Source: UKL13-2 sp043744255
GTDB taxonomy: Bacteria; Pseudomonadota; Gammaproteobacteria; Burkholderiales; Usitatibacteraceae
Direction of reading: 5' to 3'
Length of the DNA stretch: 64,000 bases
Assembly: GCA_043744255.1 (NCBI GenBank)
Contig: JAYTVA010000073.1
Coordinates: forward strand, 1 to 64,000
Below the pieces are notes generated by a model. It worked only from the letters and a program-made list of their open reading frames with translations, searched no databases and was not told the DNA's origin. Made by a program: the position numbers and the translations under genes. The first letter of the stretch is position 1. Each line of letters begins with the position of its first letter. Shown here piece by piece: positions 34,207 through 42,910 of the stretch.

Positions 34207-34947
34207 CTAGACTCTCAGCTCCCGCTGCCGCTTCGCTTCAAACAAACAAACGCCGCTCGCGACAGACACGTTCAAACTTTCCACCGCCCCGAACATCGGG
34301 ATTCGCACCAGCGCGTCGCAACCCTCACGCGTGAGGCGACGCAAGCCCTCGCCTTCCGCACCCAACACCCACGCGAGCGGCCCCACCAGTGGCGCGTGAA
34401 ACAAATCTTTGTCGCCATCTTCATCGGCACCGACCAGCCAAATGTCGCGCTCTTTCAATTCGCGCATGGTACGGGCGAGATTGGTGACGGTGATGTAGGG
34501 CACGCTCTCGGCTGCACCTGACGCAACCTTCATCGCGATAGCGGTCAATCCCACGCTGCGATCCTTCGGCGCGATCACCGCATGTACACCAGCGGCATCG
34601 GCGACGCGTAAACATGCGCCGAGGTTGTGTGGATCAGTGACACCATCGAGCAGCAGTAACAACGGCGGGCCGTCAATAGCTTCGAGTACGTCCTCGACAA
34701 ACTGCGGCAACTTGGTCGGCTCGACCATCGCCACCACGCCCTGATGCCGCGCGTTGCCGGTGATGCCATCGAGGCGCGTGGCATCGACTTGCATCACGCG
34801 TAATTCTTTTGCCTTGGCAAGATCGAGCATGGACTGCATGCGCTTGTCGATGCGTTTTACATCGACATAAATTTCGCGCACGCTTTCGGCACGCACGCGA
34901 ATGCGCGAGGTGATGGCATGAAAGCCGAAGACGACTTGTGGCTTCAT
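34207..34947 (-). CDS. rlmB: 23S rRNA (guanosine-2'-O-)-methyltransferase RlmB
   Basis: A 246-residue SpoU/TrmH-family (SPOUT) methyltransferase that methylates the 2'-O of G2251 in 23S rRNA in E. coli. The N-terminal substrate-binding domain (VFGFHAITSRIRV...) is followed by the trefoil-knot motifs: DPHNLGACLRVADAAG (motif 1), LGAEGEGLRRL (motif 2) and IPMFGAVESLNVSVASGVCLFE (motif 3). The start overlaps the rnr stop (ATGA), the common rnr-rlmB arrangement. Confidence 0.96.
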   Translation of the reverse strand: MKPQVVFGFHAITSRIRVRAESVREIYVDVKRIDKRMQSMLDLAKAKELRVMQVDATRLDGITGNARHQGVVAMVEPTKLPQFVEDVLEAIDGPPLLLLLDGVTDPHNLGACLRVADAAGVHAVIAPKDRSVGLTAIAMKVASGAAESVPYITVTNLARTMRELKERDIWLVGADEDGDKDLFHAPLVGPLAWVLGAEGEGLRRLTREGCDALVRIPMFGAVESLNVSVASGVCLFEAKRQRELRV

Positions 34948-37541
34948 TTCGTTTTACCCTTCGCCGTGATCGCTGCCTTGGTTTTGCCGCCGAGCAGTGT
35001 GCCCTTTGATTTACTTTTGATGGTTTTGGCTTTGGGTGGTGGCTCCGTAGGTGCAACCTGCTTACGCACCACCGCCTTTGCCTTTGGTGCACCCGCACCC
35101 GCAAAGCCTGCGAACGGTGTGGTCGGTGGGTTCGCACTGGTGACGGAGATTACTTTTTTCTCCGTCTTCAGCGGTGCGGTGGGCACAAAAACGGGTGAGA
35201 TCACCGCCGGTGCCGACGGTTTGCGTACACCCGGTTTCACCGGTGCGGGCGGCGCAAAAGACTTAGCGACTTTTTCATTTGCTGTCGGCAGGGGCGTCTG
35301 CATCACCGGCTTGAGCGATAACTCACCAGCCAAGGCAAAATCAATTTTGCTGGTCTCAATATCGACGCGCACCACCTTAATTTTCACGCGATCTGAAAGT
35401 TGATAAACCTTGCGCGTGCGCTCACCCATGATGCGATGCTTGTCTTGCTCGAAGTGAAAATAGTCCTGCCCCAATTCGGATATGTGCACGAGCCCCTCGA
35501 CATAAACTTCATCGAGCGTGACAAAAATTCCAAAACTGGTGACGCCTGAAATCGTCCCCGTAAACTCTTCGCCGAGCCGATCTTTCATGTAGTAACACTT
35601 GAGCCACGCCGTTACGTCACGTGTAGCTTCATCTGCGCGCCGCTCGGTGGCCGAACATTGCTGGCCGAGCACGTCCCATGGCGCTTTCGGGTCGTAGACT
35701 TCACTATTCAATACGGCCTTGATGGCGCGATGGGTCAGTAAGTCCGGGTAGCGGCGAATCGGCGACGTAAAGTGCGCATACGCTTCGTAGGCTAGACCAA
35801 AGTGACCTTGATTGTCGGGGCTGTATACGGCCTGCTTCATCGAGCGCAGCATCACGGTTTGCAACAGCGGCGCATCGGGGCGCGCGCGAATTTTTTCGAG
35901 CACGACACCGTAATCGCGCGGGGCGGGATTCATGGCTCCCGCGAGTTGCAGACCGAAGTCTTTGAGCATGTTGCGCAGCGCCGTCAGTTTTTCTTCTGAT
36001 GGTTTTTCGTGCACGCGGTAAAGGTTCGGGTGCTCTGCTTCCAGCAGGTAATTGGCCGCGCATACGTTGGCGGCCAGCATGCATTCTTCAATCAACTTGT
36101 GCGCGTCGTTACGCACCGTCGGGATGATTTTTTCGATCTTGCTGTCGTCGGTAAAAATCATCATCGTTTCAGTCGATTCGAAATCAATCGCGCCGCGTTT
36201 GTTGCGCGCCGCGAGCAGCACACGGAACACCTCATCGAGCGTTTTTAGCTGCGGGATGATCTTGGGCTCGATGCCGTGGTCGGGCTCCATTTGGTAAATC
36301 GCTTTCGCGACATTGGTGTAGGTGAGGCGTGCGGCTGAGTGAAAAACAGCTTCCATAAATTCGTAGCGCTTCACTTCACCGGTCGCCGAAATCGACATAT
36401 CGCACACCAGTGCCAAGCGATCCACAGCGGGCTTGAGCGAGCACATTTCGTTCGACAGTGCTTCCGGCAACATCGGAATGACGCGACGCGGGAAGTACAC
36501 CGAGTTGCCGCGCAGACGCGCTTCGCGGTCTAGTGCGTCGCCGGTCTTGACGTAATGCGAAACGTCGGCAATGGCAACCATCAGGCGATAGCCCTTGCCC
36601 TGACGCTCAGCGTAAACCGCATCGTCAAAGTCTTTCGCGGTTTCGCCGTCGATGGTGACAAACGGCAGATCACGAAAATCGGCGCGGCCAACAATATCTT
36701 TTGCCGTCACTTTTTTCGGAATCTTCTTTTCCAGCGCGAGAATTTCCTCGGGCCACTCGTGCGGCAGATCGTGTTTACGTAGCGCGATCTCAATCTCCAT
36801 GCCGGGGTCGGCGTAGTTGCCAAGAATCTCCAGCACACGCGCCAGAGGCTCGGCGTTTTTGGATGGCTGAACGACTAGCTCCACCACCACCACTTGCCCC
36901 GCGACCGCGCCGTTATCAAAACCCGGCTCAATCAAAATATCCTGGCTGATGCGTTTGTTTTCGGCGATGACAAAAAACACCCCGCGCTCGACAAACAAAC
37001 GACCCACCACTTTCGTGTTGACGCTTTCCAACACTTCGACAATCGAGCCTTCGCGCCGGCCTTTGCGATCCACGCCGATCTCGCGCACGACCACGCGGTC
37101 ACCGTGCAGCGCCTTGTGCATTTGCTTCGGGCCGAGAAACAGGTCAGCAGATTTATCGTCGGGCACCAAAAAGCCGAAGCCATCCGGATGACCCTGTACG
37201 CGCCCGGTGATGAGATCAAGCTTGCCGATCAAACACAGGTCACCGCGCCGATTGCGCATCACCTGACCGTCGCGCTCCATGGCGTGGATGCGACGGCTAA
37301 AGCCATCCTGCTCCGCGTCGGCGATCTCAAGTTTGGCGGCGATGCTGGCGGCATCCATCGGTACACCAGCATCGACGAGCACCTCAAGAATCAACTCGCG
37401 GCTTGGGATCGGCTTTTCGTACTTGGCGCTTTCGCGCTTGGCGTGTGGATCATGCGCGCGGCTCGGGCCACGGACGATGGGAGGGGTCGCACCAAATTTA
37501 GCAGCGACAGGATTTTTCTTTGACTTTGGTTTTGTGGACAA
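34944..37541 (-). CDS. rnr: Ribonuclease R
   Basis: An 865-residue 3'-5' exoribonuclease degrading structured RNA. Order: N-terminal helix-turn-helix-like region (about 45-110), two cold-shock domains (about 115-260), RNB catalytic domain with the acidic cluster AKDFDDAVYA near residue 305, and an S1 domain (FTGTISGVTSFGIFVTLDEVYVEGLVHISELG) near 640-720. The last 140 residues are Lys/Pro/Ala-rich, as in other RNase R tails. The start is a TTG giving MSTKPKSKK; no ATG fits. Translationally coupled to rlmB. Confidence 0.95.
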   Translation of the reverse strand: MSTKPKSKKNPVAAKFGATPPIVRGPSRAHDPHAKRESAKYEKPIPSRELILEVLVDAGVPMDAASIAAKLEIADAEQDGFSRRIHAMERDGQVMRNRRGDLCLIGKLDLITGRVQGHPDGFGFLVPDDKSADLFLGPKQMHKALHGDRVVVREIGVDRKGRREGSIVEVLESVNTKVVGRLFVERGVFFVIAENKRISQDILIEPGFDNGAVAGQVVVVELVVQPSKNAEPLARVLEILGNYADPGMEIEIALRKHDLPHEWPEEILALEKKIPKKVTAKDIVGRADFRDLPFVTIDGETAKDFDDAVYAERQGKGYRLMVAIADVSHYVKTGDALDREARLRGNSVYFPRRVIPMLPEALSNEMCSLKPAVDRLALVCDMSISATGEVKRYEFMEAVFHSAARLTYTNVAKAIYQMEPDHGIEPKIIPQLKTLDEVFRVLLAARNKRGAIDFESTETMMIFTDDSKIEKIIPTVRNDAHKLIEECMLAANVCAANYLLEAEHPNLYRVHEKPSEEKLTALRNMLKDFGLQLAGAMNPAPRDYGVVLEKIRARPDAPLLQTVMLRSMKQAVYSPDNQGHFGLAYEAYAHFTSPIRRYPDLLTHRAIKAVLNSEVYDPKAPWDVLGQQCSATERRADEATRDVTAWLKCYYMKDRLGEEFTGTISGVTSFGIFVTLDEVYVEGLVHISELGQDYFHFEQDKHRIMGERTRKVYQLSDRVKIKVVRVDIETSKIDFALAGELSLKPVMQTPLPTANEKVAKSFAPPAPVKPGVRKPSAPAVISPVFVPTAPLKTEKKVISVTSANPPTTPFAGFAGAGAPKAKAVVRKQVAPTEPPPKAKTIKSKSKGTLLGGKTKAAITAKGKTK

Positions 37542-37609
37542 TTGTGCTCTTCTCAGATAATATGCGCCCTCATTTTACGCGACAGAACAGGTCGCGTGTC
37601 CGGTATCTT

Positions 37610-37696
37610 GCCCAGATGGCGGAATTGGTAGACGCACTAGGTTCAGGTCCTAGCGGTGGCAACACTGTGGAGGTTCGAGTCCTCTTCTGGGCACCA
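37610..37696 (+). tRNA. tRNA-Leu (CAG anticodon)
   Basis: An 87-nt class II tRNA with encoded CCA, acceptor stem GCCCAGA/TCTGGGC, and anticodon loop TTCAGGT giving CAG for CUG codons. Divergent from rnr. A rho-independent terminator follows seven nt downstream. Confidence 0.97.
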
Positions 37697-37702
37697 AACA
37701 CA

Positions 37703-37729
37703 AACGGTCAGCGCATGCTGGCCGTTTTT
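37703..37729 (+). terminator. Rho-independent terminator of tRNA-Leu
   Basis: Stem AACGGTCAGC (37703-37712) pairs with GCTGGCCGTT (37717-37726), one T-G wobble, loop GCAT, followed by TTTTT. Confidence 0.88.
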
Positions 37730-37763
37730 GTTTGCGGGAATGCGTTCATCGCACAATTGACAC

Positions 37764-37819
37764 CTATATTTGGCGGGAGTTTCCATTGATAAACCATTGG
37801 AAACACCCGCCAAATATAG
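37764..37819. repeat. 22-bp near-perfect inverted repeat, 12-nt spacer
   Basis: Left arm 37764-37785 begins CTATATTTGGCGGG and ends GTTTCCA; right arm 37798-37819 is its reverse complement with one mismatch. No T-run follows, so it is not a simple intrinsic terminator. It lies about 200 nt upstream of the receiver-cyclase-kinase gene. Confidence 0.9.
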
Positions 37820-38022
37820 AAAGTTACAATTTTCGTAACACCGCACAGATAGAAAACAGGAGCCGGACGTTGACAAGTGTTCACAGAAACCCTCGGCGGG
37901 TCGCGGGCATACGTAGCGGCTCTTTGGTAAGATATTGACTGCAAAAAAAGCTGTAACACAACAGGGCTGTACTTATCGCCCGCCGCATTGAAAAAATTTG
38001 CAATTGGGGTCAAGGGAAATTC

Positions 38023-40149
38023 GTGCAAACAGTTGATGGATTGGAAGACTTGCCGCAGTCTGCGAATATCTTGGTCGTCGATGACGATCCGACGATTCGC
38101 GAGTACGTGCGCCTGCACCTCGCCAGCGCGAACTTCAACGTGCAAGTCGCCGAAGACGGCGAGACCGCGTACGCGATGGCCGTCGCGAACCCACCAGACC
38201 TGATCCTCTCCGACATTTCGATGCCCAACATGGATGGCTTTCAGTTTCTCGAATTGATTCGCGCCAACGCGATTCTGGCCGACATTCCCATTATTCTGCT
38301 CACGCAACACAGCGATACCTCCGCGTTTCGCAAGGGTATGGATTTGGGCGCGGACGATTTTTTGTCTAAGCCTGTCCGCCGCAAAGAATTGTTGACCTCG
38401 ATTTCCTCGCGCCTCAAGCGGCTCGAGGGCATGCGTAACGCAGCGCCAGATTTGACGCCGCCGCCAACGCTGCGCATTACCGCGCGCAGTATGAATGCCG
38501 CGTTGAGTCAGGGAGTTCCACCAACACCGGCGCCGATTCGCCGAGGTGCCACACCGGCACCGACGATGCTGTTGCGGACAGTTGACGAAGAAGATGCACC
38601 GATCACCGGCGCGATGATGGAAACGGTGGCGGGCACCGTACTGTTCGCCGACATTCGCAAGTTCACGACCTTCTCGGAAAAATTGCAGCCCGATGAAGTG
38701 GTGGAGCTATTGAACGCATTTTTCGCCAAGGCTTGCGAGCCGATCCTCGACCAGAACGGCTGGGTCGTGAAGTTTGTCGGTGATGGCCTGATCGCCATGT
38801 TCGACGCTGCGCAAGGCCAGCAGGTGAGTCATGCCGAGCGCGCACTGAAGGCGGCATTACTGATGATGGCGGTCACACATCGCTTTGACGGCTGGATCAA
38901 GCGCCGTTTTCCGAACCACGACTTACCGAAATTCAGCATTGGCGTTGGCGTGCACAGCGGTAATGTCTCACTGTGCAAAATGGGGAGCCAAGGCGCGAGC
39001 GAAACCACCATCATCGGCGACACAGTCAACGTCGCCTCGCGTCTTGAGACTCTCACCAAAGAACTCTGCTGGAGCATCGTTGCCAGCGAAGAAACGCTGG
39101 CGCTGGCGGGCGACCGCATCCTGCGCGGCGCGGCAGGCCAAGCGCCCGTCAAGGGACGTGATGGCGTGATGAATATTGTCGAGGTTACGGGACTCTTACC
39201 AAAGGCCGAAAGCAGCGACGAAGAAAAACTTTTTTACGCCACGCTGAAAACCGCAGTCGCGGCCAACACCGAATTGCTAACCAGTCGTCGCCACGAATCC
39301 TCAAAGCCGGACATGCGCAACTCGCTGGCCGCAGAATCGACCGATCCGCTGATTCAGTTGCAGGGCTATCGTTTGCTCAAAAAACTTGGTGAAGGCGGCA
39401 TGTCGCGCGTGTTTCTCGCCGAGCATACTGCCACCGCCGCGCAGCATGTGTTGAAACTGATCTCGATAAACGAAGACGACAACGGCGAAATGTTGCAGCG
39501 ATTCATCAGTGAATATGCACTCGTCTCGCAGGTCGATCATCCGAACGTTGCGAAGATTTATACGCAGGGGTTTTCCACCGCGCATGCGTACATTGCCATG
39601 GAGTATTTTCCCGGCGGCGACTTACGAAAATTACTCGCGCATCCCATCACCACCGACGTCGCACTCGCGGTACTGCTACAAGTTGCTGGCGCATTGGGCG
39701 CAATCCACGAGCACGGTATTGTTCACCGCGACCTCAAGCCCGACAACATCATGATTCGCGCCGACGGCTCGTTGGCGCTCGCCGACTTCGGAATCGCCAT
39801 CAGCAAGGGCGCGAACCTCAATCTGACAGTTGCGGGCGAAGTGTTCGGAACGCCCGCCTACATCGCACCTGAGCAGGCAACAGGCGGTGTGGTCGATCAA
39901 CGTGCCGATCTGTATGCCTTGGGCGTCATGTTTTTTGAGCTGCTTACCGGCAAGAAACCTTACCGTGCCTCGAATACCCAAGCGCTGCTGTATCAACACA
40001 TGAATTTGCCGATCCCCGATTTGCCGCTTGAATTCACGAACCTGCAGCCTCTGGTGAACGCCATGATGGCGAAAGACCCAAAGGAGCGGGTGCAAAGTGC
40101 CGGCGAGTTGATCGACATGGCAATGAGCGTATCCGAGCAGACATTTTAA
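38023..40149 (+). CDS. Receiver - class III nucleotidyl cyclase - Hanks-type Ser/Thr kinase fusion
   Basis: A 708-residue soluble signalling protein with three modules. (1) Receiver, residues about 14-135, phosphoacceptor Asp64 (SDISMP), acidic pair Asp20/21, Lys116. (2) Class III cyclase, about 203-362: metal Asp210 and Asp254, substrate Lys250, transition-state Asn336 and Arg340 are all present; the second base-selecting position is Glu327 where adenylyl cyclases usually have Asp. (3) Kinase, about 447-700: LGEGGMSRVF loop, Lys478, Asp570 in HRDLKPDN, Asp588 in DFG, GTPAYIAPEQ. All three look competent. No membrane segment. The start is GTG after GGGAAA. It is 37 nt upstream of the PilG-like gene, so it is probably first gene of the operon. 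Expected output is cAMP plus phosphorylation of unknown targets, gated by the receiver. Confidence 0.9.
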   Translation: MQTVDGLEDLPQSANILVVDDDPTIREYVRLHLASANFNVQVAEDGETAYAMAVANPPDLILSDISMPNMDGFQFLELIRANAILADIPIILLTQHSDTSAFRKGMDLGADDFLSKPVRRKELLTSISSRLKRLEGMRNAAPDLTPPPTLRITARSMNAALSQGVPPTPAPIRRGATPAPTMLLRTVDEEDAPITGAMMETVAGTVLFADIRKFTTFSEKLQPDEVVELLNAFFAKACEPILDQNGWVVKFVGDGLIAMFDAAQGQQVSHAERALKAALLMMAVTHRFDGWIKRRFPNHDLPKFSIGVGVHSGNVSLCKMGSQGASETTIIGDTVNVASRLETLTKELCWSIVASEETLALAGDRILRGAAGQAPVKGRDGVMNIVEVTGLLPKAESSDEEKLFYATLKTAVAANTELLTSRRHESSKPDMRNSLAAESTDPLIQLQGYRLLKKLGEGGMSRVFLAEHTATAAQHVLKLISINEDDNGEMLQRFISEYALVSQVDHPNVAKIYTQGFSTAHAYIAMEYFPGGDLRKLLAHPITTDVALAVLLQVAGALGAIHEHGIVHRDLKPDNIMIRADGSLALADFGIAISKGANLNLTVAGEVFGTPAYIAPEQATGGVVDQRADLYALGVMFFELLTGKKPYRASNTQALLYQHMNLPIPDLPLEFTNLQPLVNAMMAKDPKERVQSAGELIDMAMSVSEQTF

Positions 40150-40186
40150 GCAACTGGTCGCACCACAAAATGATTAGCGAGCACCC

Positions 40187-41440
40187 ATGAGCAACATGAG
40201 AAAAGACGCCTATTCCGTCGAAGTTGTCGGCTTCAACCAGACTGAGCGCATTGTGCTGTCCAGCATTTTCGGCCTATCTGCGCGGCGGCAACCCAAGTTC
40301 ACACAGCACGCTACCGCTTCGTTTTCGCCAGATTTATTTTTGGTCGATGCCAGCGATGCGCAAGCGATTGCCCTGTTTAACGAGCGCAACAGCCAGCGCC
40401 GCGTGCCCGCCATCATGATTGGTGACAGCGATCACGGCATGGGCTATGCGCTGCTGGCGCGCCCGCTACAGTGGACGCGTTTGTTCAAGGCATTCGATGC
40501 CGCGGTCATGGACGCAGGAAACGCGGCCATTGCGCCGCCGACCCCTGCCGCGCCGACCCTACAGACGACAGCCTTTCCCGCACGCACCCCCTCAGCAACG
40601 GTCGCACCCAACACGCAGCCCCTGACTGCGGCAATCGCTCCGGCTACCGCGATGCCGTCCACCAGTGCGCCGGTAGCGACGACGGCCTCAGCCCCCGCAC
40701 AGCCCAGCGCTGCTGATCTCGAAGTCACGCAGGTGATGGTGCGCGTTGCCCCGACACCGGATCTGTACCATGCCGCCACCGTGCCAACCAGAATTGTGCC
40801 GATGGCGCCGACCGCCCCCTCGCTCATTCACGCGCTGGAGCGACCCACTACCGCGCCAGTCGCGCCCCGCACTCAGCAATTGGCGGTCGCACCAGTCTAT
40901 GCACCCGCCGCACGCGCCGTCCCAGCCATGCCCGTGGTACCACCCATGCCAAAAGCGACCACGGCAGCGCCGCCCGCCCTGGTCGTGCGCCCCGCCCCAG
41001 TATCTACCACGGTCGTTCCAACCCCGCCACTGCCGCCACCAAAACCAATCGCGCCGGTTGAGCCTGTTGGTGACTGGGTACTGGTGGTGGACGACAACAT
41101 GACCGTTCGCGAGTTCATGAAAAACAAGCTTGCACCATTCAACTTCAACGTAGACTATGCGGAGTCTGGCGAGCAAGCGGTCGGACTGACTGGCAAACGC
41201 CGCTACACCTGTGTGTTCCTCGATGTCGTGATGCCGGGCATCGATGGCTATCAGGTTTGTAAACTCATCAAGTCGAAAAAAGCCGTCGGCAAAACTGCCG
41301 TGGTGATGCTCACCAGCAAGGGTTCTCCGTTCGACAAAATTCGCGGTGCGATGGCCGGTTGCGATGCCTACCTGACCAAGCCAGTTGACGAAGAGAAGTT
41401 GCTCGAAACGATTGTGCGATTCATTCCGATCTCTGCTTAG
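40187..41440 (+). CDS. PilG-like response regulator with N-terminal pseudo-receiver and long Pro/Ala linker
   Basis: A 417-residue protein. The C-terminal 125 residues are a receiver similar to PilG (VLVVDDNMTVREFM...FLDVVMPGIDGYQVCKLIKSKKA...MLTSKGSPFDKIRGAMAGCDAYLTKP). The N-terminal 115 residues (VEVVGFNQTERIVLSSIFG...PDLFLVDASDAQ) have the pattern of a receiver-like fold but lack the acidic pair; they may be a pseudo-receiver. Between them lies about 175 residues of Ala/Pro/Thr-rich, probably disordered, sequence. PilG proteins act downstream of ChpA in twitching and cAMP control in Pseudomonas. It is the second gene of the operon. The N-terminal extension is unusual. Confidence 0.82.
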   Translation: MSNMRKDAYSVEVVGFNQTERIVLSSIFGLSARRQPKFTQHATASFSPDLFLVDASDAQAIALFNERNSQRRVPAIMIGDSDHGMGYALLARPLQWTRLFKAFDAAVMDAGNAAIAPPTPAAPTLQTTAFPARTPSATVAPNTQPLTAAIAPATAMPSTSAPVATTASAPAQPSAADLEVTQVMVRVAPTPDLYHAATVPTRIVPMAPTAPSLIHALERPTTAPVAPRTQQLAVAPVYAPAARAVPAMPVVPPMPKATTAAPPALVVRPAPVSTTVVPTPPLPPPKPIAPVEPVGDWVLVVDDNMTVREFMKNKLAPFNFNVDYAESGEQAVGLTGKRRYTCVFLDVVMPGIDGYQVCKLIKSKKAVGKTAVVMLTSKGSPFDKIRGAMAGCDAYLTKPVDEEKLLETIVRFIPISA

Positions 41441-41481
41441 GGCTGCGTTCAGAAAATATTTTCAAACCTTTAGGAAGCCTC

Positions 41482-41844
41482 ATGCCTGTTACCAAAGTGT
41501 TATGCGTCGATGATGCCGCTGCCGATCTCACCCGTATTCAAAAAATAGTTTCCGATGCACACGTGCAAGTGTTGGCTGTGAACAACGGACGCGACGCGAT
41601 TGCACGTGCCAAAGCGGATAAGCCAGATCTGATTTTTCTCGATATTGTGATGCCCGATATGGATGGTTTCGCGGTCATGCGCGAGCTACAAAAAGACCCG
41701 GAGACCAAGGATATTCCCGTAGTGTTTGTCTCAAGCAAATCGCAGAAAGCCGATCAGCTATGGGCGAAGATGCAAGGCGGCAAAGGGTTCGTACCCAAGC
41801 CCATCAGCGACGAAGCGGTTCTCAGCGAAGTTAATAAGTTTTAA
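41482..41844 (+). CDS. pilH: PilH-like single-domain response regulator (copy 1)
   Basis: A 120-residue stand-alone receiver. Acidic pair in VLCVDDAAAD, phosphoacceptor Asp in IFLDIVMPDMDG (near residue 54), and the C-terminal segment SKSQKADQLWAKMQGGKGFVPKP, which resembles the corresponding PilH region. No output domain, so it acts by protein contact or as a phosphate sink. It lies 41 nt after the PilG-like gene and 14 nt before a close paralogue. Confidence 0.85.
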   Translation: MPVTKVLCVDDAAADLTRIQKIVSDAHVQVLAVNNGRDAIARAKADKPDLIFLDIVMPDMDGFAVMRELQKDPETKDIPVVFVSSKSQKADQLWAKMQGGKGFVPKPISDEAVLSEVNKF

Positions 41845-41858
41845 TGGAGTAATTTGAA

Positions 41859-42215
41859 ATGGCAATTCGTAAAATTCTATGTGTTGACGACAGCGCTGCT
41901 GACCTCGTTAATATCGAAAAAATCATTGCGGGCACAGGCGCGCTCGTCATCACGGCTACGAATGGCAAGGAAGCGGTTGTCCGCGCGAAGGCGGAACTGC
42001 CCGACATCATTTTTCTTGATGTAAACATGCCCGAGATGGACGGCTTCGCGGCGATGCGCGAAATTAAGAAAGACCCTGCGACCAAAGCCATCCCGGTAAT
42101 TTTGGTCACCAGCAAGAGCCAAAAGGCCGACAAGCTTTGGGCACAAATGCAGGGTGCGAACGGGTTCGTGAGCAAGCCCTATACGCCTGAGCAACTTCTC
42201 GAACAACTTCGCTAG
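41859..42215 (+). CDS. pilH: PilH-like single-domain response regulator (copy 2)
   Basis: A 118-residue receiver, clearly paralogous to the preceding gene (ILCVDDSAADL, IFLDVNMPEMDGFAAMREIKKDP, SKSQKADKLWAQMQGANGF). Phosphoacceptor Asp is in IFLDVNMP. The tandem arrangement points to gene duplication. It is 14 nt from both neighbours and lies directly upstream of the CheW-like gene. Confidence 0.85.
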   Translation: MAIRKILCVDDSAADLVNIEKIIAGTGALVITATNGKEAVVRAKAELPDIIFLDVNMPEMDGFAAMREIKKDPATKAIPVILVTSKSQKADKLWAQMQGANGFVSKPYTPEQLLEQLR

Positions 42216-42229
42216 CCGGATCTGCTGCC

Positions 42230-42817
42230 ATGACCGAGACGCAATCAAATCTCGCCTCGCCCTTGGCTGCTAACCCGCAGCCATTTGGTGTGGGTATTGG
42301 CGGCGGTGAAGACGTTGCGACCGCACAGGCACGCGTGTTGGCGGAAATCGCCAGTCGGCAAGCGGATGGTGTTGCCGCCACGGATGCCATTGAGCGGCAA
42401 GGCTACCGCATCGGTGAGCTACGAATTTTGGCGAAATACGATGCCACCAGTGAACTCGCGACGATGCCAACGATTTATCGCCTGCCGGGCGCGCCTGAAG
42501 GCGTACGCGGTCTCGCGAATTTGCATGGCAACGTCGTGCCTGTGTTTGAATTGACGCGCTGGTTTGGGGTTGAACACGATGTACAAGTAACGCAAATGCT
42601 GCTGGTGCTGGGCCATGGCGATGCCGCCGTTGGCGTCGTCATTGACGGTCTGCCAGAGCGTAAGCGTTTTTCTCCCGCCGATGCAGTGCCGATTGAAAGT
42701 GGTCACGCGCGTATGGCGCGATTTGCGCACGCCGCGTATCGCGACGCACATGGCGTGTGGCTGGAGTTCGACAACACCCGTTTTTTTGAAGCATTTGCCA
42801 AGCGATTTGCTCGCTAG
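42230..42817 (+). CDS. pilI: PilI / CheW-like adaptor protein
   Basis: A 195-residue CheW-domain protein that links the chemoreceptor to the histidine kinase. Core: GYRIGELRILAKYDATSELATMPTIYRLPGAPEGVRGLANLHGNVVPVFEL (each part shows the CheW beta-barrel pattern, including the NLHG/GNVVPV turn). About 55 extra N-terminal residues are Ala/Gln-rich. Starts 14 nt after the second PilH gene. Confidence 0.88.
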   Translation: MTETQSNLASPLAANPQPFGVGIGGGEDVATAQARVLAEIASRQADGVAATDAIERQGYRIGELRILAKYDATSELATMPTIYRLPGAPEGVRGLANLHGNVVPVFELTRWFGVEHDVQVTQMLLVLGHGDAAVGVVIDGLPERKRFSPADAVPIESGHARMARFAHAAYRDAHGVWLEFDNTRFFEAFAKRFAR

Positions 42818-42910
42818 GTCTTCGCAACACTTTTGCAACACTGGTATTTCTCGCCTACACAACAAATGGAGTGTCAGGTAACCAGTCACGATTTTATTGG
42901 GAGTTTTTAG

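Larger units (their letters stand above)
37697..38022. other. Spacer between tRNA-Leu and the receiver-cyclase-kinase gene
   Basis: About 326 nt. Contains the tRNA terminator, the long inverted repeat at 37764-37819, and the presumed promoter of the Pil-Chp-type operon. No gene recognised. Confidence 0.6.

Noticed and set aside
40530..41060. Tandem repeat array in the PilG-like gene linker
   Set aside because: The region is Pro/Ala/Thr-rich but has no regular repeat unit; treated as a disordered linker.
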